Notes under the pieces: model-generated | Told to the model about the DNA's origin: nothing | Seen by the model: only the letters and a program-made list of their open reading frames with translations | The model's database searches: none | Position numbers and translations under genes: made by a program | In this document: positions 4,348 to 5,999 of the stretch, piece after piece | Numbering within the stretch: position 1 is the stretch's first letter | How the letters are laid out: the number at the start of each line of letters is the position of its first letter | Assembly (NCBI GenBank): GCA_946630405.1 | Contig: CAMOYW010000077.1 | Span: 1-5,999, forward strand | DNA: 5,999 nucleotides | Direction: 5' to 3' | Source of the DNA: an uncultured Clostridia bacterium | GTDB lineage: Bacteria; Bacillota; Clostridia; Lachnospirales; CAG-274

Positions 4348-5589
4348 TTAATACGTGTAATCCGTGTCTAAAGATTTTTGAAGTATTTTTGTTGCGTCTA
4401 CCGTATCGACGATGTTGTCGGAATTTACATCCAACATTAAGTTTGTATCGGCATCAATATATGTATCATCTCGTAATACCCTTGAAAGCAACAAAGAGGC
4501 ATCGGAGGCAGTCAGTGTTCCGTCCATATCCAAATCGCCTATAATAATATCTTTTTTATAAACGGATATTTCATTGGGGATATCATCTGCGGTCAATCTG
4601 TATACGGGATCTAAGGTATATTTAATAAATCCTTCCGTCATCATATTTACGGATAATGTATCATTGTATCTGTGGACAGCTCCTATACATGACCCGTAAG
4701 GTTGTTCCCATAAATACTTTGAATACTTTAAGAACAAAACAAGATAGTCGCATTTTTCCCAATCAATTATCCCTACATCGGGAATTATGTACTGTTGAGG
4801 CTGTTCCTTACCGTAATTGTTTCTAAAATCTGTGTCAAGGTAGTATCTTACCCATTCGGGATTGACAAAATCATTAATATCTTTGGGTTCACCGTATAGT
4901 TTTATAAGTTGTTCTTTTCGGTATTCCGGCAAAGGTTCGTAAGGGAAAGAGCAGGTATTTATTAATGAAGAGTAGTCTGCATTTTCCCAATCTTCTATAT
5001 TGGCATTGATCCCTGCAATGTATTTATCGGGTTCATCCGCTTTATCGAGCCTTGATTCAATATCGAGTAAGTACATTATGTATTCGGGATTGATCGTTGA
5101 ATCAAAGTCTATCAATGAAGATAATCTCGATCTTTGGTAGAGTTTTTTAATATCGTAATAATCTTTTCCGTTAAAATAATCGTAGTCCATATTATAATAA
5201 TTCGGAAAATAATATTTATAAGGTACGGTTTCGGGAGCATAATTTTTATCAAGCTCAGACCTTACATAATAAGGATTTACATATTCGTATTTACTGTATT
5301 GAGGTTCACCGTACCACTGTACCAACAAATCAAGTTCATTTAAATCTATTTGGGGTAAATTGTTAATATTTTCTTCAACTATCTTTGCATAATACTCATT
5401 GTCAAAATTGTTGATGTATTGAGGGTCGAGCCGCATATCATCCCAGTTTATCTCTTCGTAGGGTGATAGGGCAGTTTCAACGGGATTATTTTGCACGGCA
5501 TTTTTATTGAGATCATCACCGAATGAAAGTATCCCGTGCGTAAATATAACGAATATCGTCGTTAGAAGAAAAAAAATATTTTTTTTCAT
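4348..5589 (-). CDS. Secreted tyrosine-rich repeat protein with C-terminal type I dockerin
   Basis: The 413-residue product has a signal peptide (KK at 2-3, hydrophobic 5-23, likely cleavage near residue 24). A long body of unknown fold follows (about 43-345), with about 43 Tyr in the whole protein, 16 of them in residues 91-150. The body contains degenerate repeats with a core like NPEYIxYxLD at about 55, 105, 166, 242 and 319, and YGEP at 93 and 232. The C-terminus (about 347-407) is a type I dockerin with two EF-hand-like loops: DLDMDGTLTASD (352-363) and DVNSDNIVDTVD (387-398), each with Asp or Asn at calcium positions 1, 3, 5 and Asp at 12. Dockerins attach secreted proteins to cohesin scaffoldins. 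I see no glycosidase or peptidase motif, so the body is unassigned. The start at 5589 is chosen because AAAGGAAG lies seven bases before it; the ATG at 5607 has no ribosome binding site. The gene is monocistronic with its own promoter. Confidence 0.92.
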   Translation of the reverse strand: MKKNIFFLLTTIFVIFTHGILSFGDDLNKNAVQNNPVETALSPYEEINWDDMRLDPQYINNFDNEYYAKIVEENINNLPQIDLNELDLLVQWYGEPQYSKYEYVNPYYVRSELDKNYAPETVPYKYYFPNYYNMDYDYFNGKDYYDIKKLYQRSRLSSLIDFDSTINPEYIMYLLDIESRLDKADEPDKYIAGINANIEDWENADYSSLINTCSFPYEPLPEYRKEQLIKLYGEPKDINDFVNPEWVRYYLDTDFRNNYGKEQPQQYIIPDVGIIDWEKCDYLVLFLKYSKYLWEQPYGSCIGAVHRYNDTLSVNMMTEGFIKYTLDPVYRLTADDIPNEISVYKKDIIIGDLDMDGTLTASDASLLLSRVLRDDTYIDADTNLMLDVNSDNIVDTVDATKILQKSLDTDYTY

Positions 5590-5596
5590 AAATATA

Positions 5597-5604
5597 CTTC
5601 CTTT
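5597..5604 (-). promoter_or_regulatory. Ribosome binding site that sets the dockerin gene start
   Basis: AAAGGAAG on the minus strand lies seven bases before the ATG at 5589. It is inside the longer frame that could start at 5607, and no Shine-Dalgarno precedes that upstream ATG, so the downstream ATG is the real start. Confidence 0.85.
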
Positions 5605-5649
5605 CATAGTTTTAAATAATAAATATAACGATTGTATTCTACACTTCTG

Positions 5650-5678
5650 ATTATATGATATCGTTTTAGTTTTGTCAA
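5650..5678 (-). promoter_or_regulatory. Near-perfect sigma promoter of the dockerin gene
   Basis: On the minus strand, TTGACA (5678-5673), 17 bases, TATAAT (5655-5650): both hexamers match consensus exactly. The predicted start near 5643 gives a leader of about 54 bases. No WalR-like box is seen nearby. Confidence 0.9.
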
Positions 5679-5808
5679 GATTATGTGTTTGGGGTAATTA
5701 AAAAGATATGGGTTGGATATTATGAATAAATATTGAGTTATAATTTTTTTTGTTATTTGAAAACAATAAAAAGAGAATAAAAACAGATGTTTAAAGTTTT
5801 TTTAATTA

Positions 5809-5999
5809 GGGAACCGCTGATTTAATTAATCATTCGCATATTTGGCTAATGTCACCGCATACTGCGTCAAACCTCAGTTTGTAACTTTGCGAGCAAAGTT
5901 ACAAATCCCGTAGGGACGGACTATTTTGCAAAGCAAAATAGCCGCAACATAGCTTCTGGCTATGTCTTCAGAGCTTTTCCTTGTCTGCAATGACATTAT
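5809..5999. mobile_element. MITE-like element, long copy, cut by the right edge
   Basis: The left end matches the copy at 4138-4298 from GGAACCGCTGATT at 5810 onward, preceded by TA at 5807-5808. The match is near-exact up to about 5871 and again from about 5944 to the window end. In between are about 67 bases absent from the short copy, with two strong hairpins: TTTGTAACTTTG/CAAAGTTACAAA (5878-5905) and CTATTTTGC/GCAAAATAG (5921-5941). The ACATAGC/GCTATGT hairpin (5947-5965) is shared, with a different loop. By comparison, about 37 bases of the right end lie outside the window. Confidence 0.75.

Overview
The window looks like chromosome from a Gram-positive anaerobe of class Clostridia, probably Oscillospiraceae (Ruminococcus or [Eubacterium] siraeum-like). 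The reasons are secreted SH3b-NlpC/P60 hydrolases, a secreted protein with a C-terminal type I dockerin, strong AGGAG-type ribosome binding sites, TTGACA-N17-TAWAAT promoters, and AT-rich gaps between genes of moderate GC. The taxon is an inference; nothing here identifies a species. All four genes lie on the minus strand, so transcription runs right to left.

Layout from upstream (right) to downstream (left). 5808-5999 holds the left part of a MITE-like repeat that runs off the window. 5589-4348 encodes a secreted, tyrosine-rich protein with degenerate internal repeats and a dockerin, driven by a near-perfect promoter at 5650-5678. 4298-4138 is a complete second copy of the repeat, sitting between that gene and its probable terminator at 4080-4112. 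4079-3690 is a regulatory gap with an inverted repeat, a WalR-like box, a promoter and a folded leader. 3689-2913 encodes a one-SH3b NlpC/P60 hydrolase that ends at a strong terminator. 2870-2305 is a second long gap with an orphan terminator hairpin, an AT-rich stretch, a promoter and another WalR-like box. 2304-1027 encodes a three-SH3b NlpC/P60 hydrolase ending at a perfect hairpin terminator. 974-1 is the start of an unrecognised, probably cytoplasmic helical protein that continues past the left edge.

The two NlpC/P60 genes are paralogues: the shorter matches the last SH3b plus catalytic domain of the longer, and the final 21 coding bases are the same. They are separate transcription units. 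Both have a TTGACA-N17-TAAAAT promoter and a perfect TGTTAC-N5-TGTTAC direct repeat, which fits the published WalR consensus of Bacillales. The box lies about 64-80 bp upstream of the predicted start site in one gene and on the start site in the other. This suggests opposite control of two wall hydrolases by one regulator. It is the most testable idea in the window.

Other points of interest are the repeat-built dockerin protein, the modular MITE-like element in two size forms, the nested leader structure of the shorter hydrolase, and a terminator that abuts the ribosome binding site of the leftmost gene.
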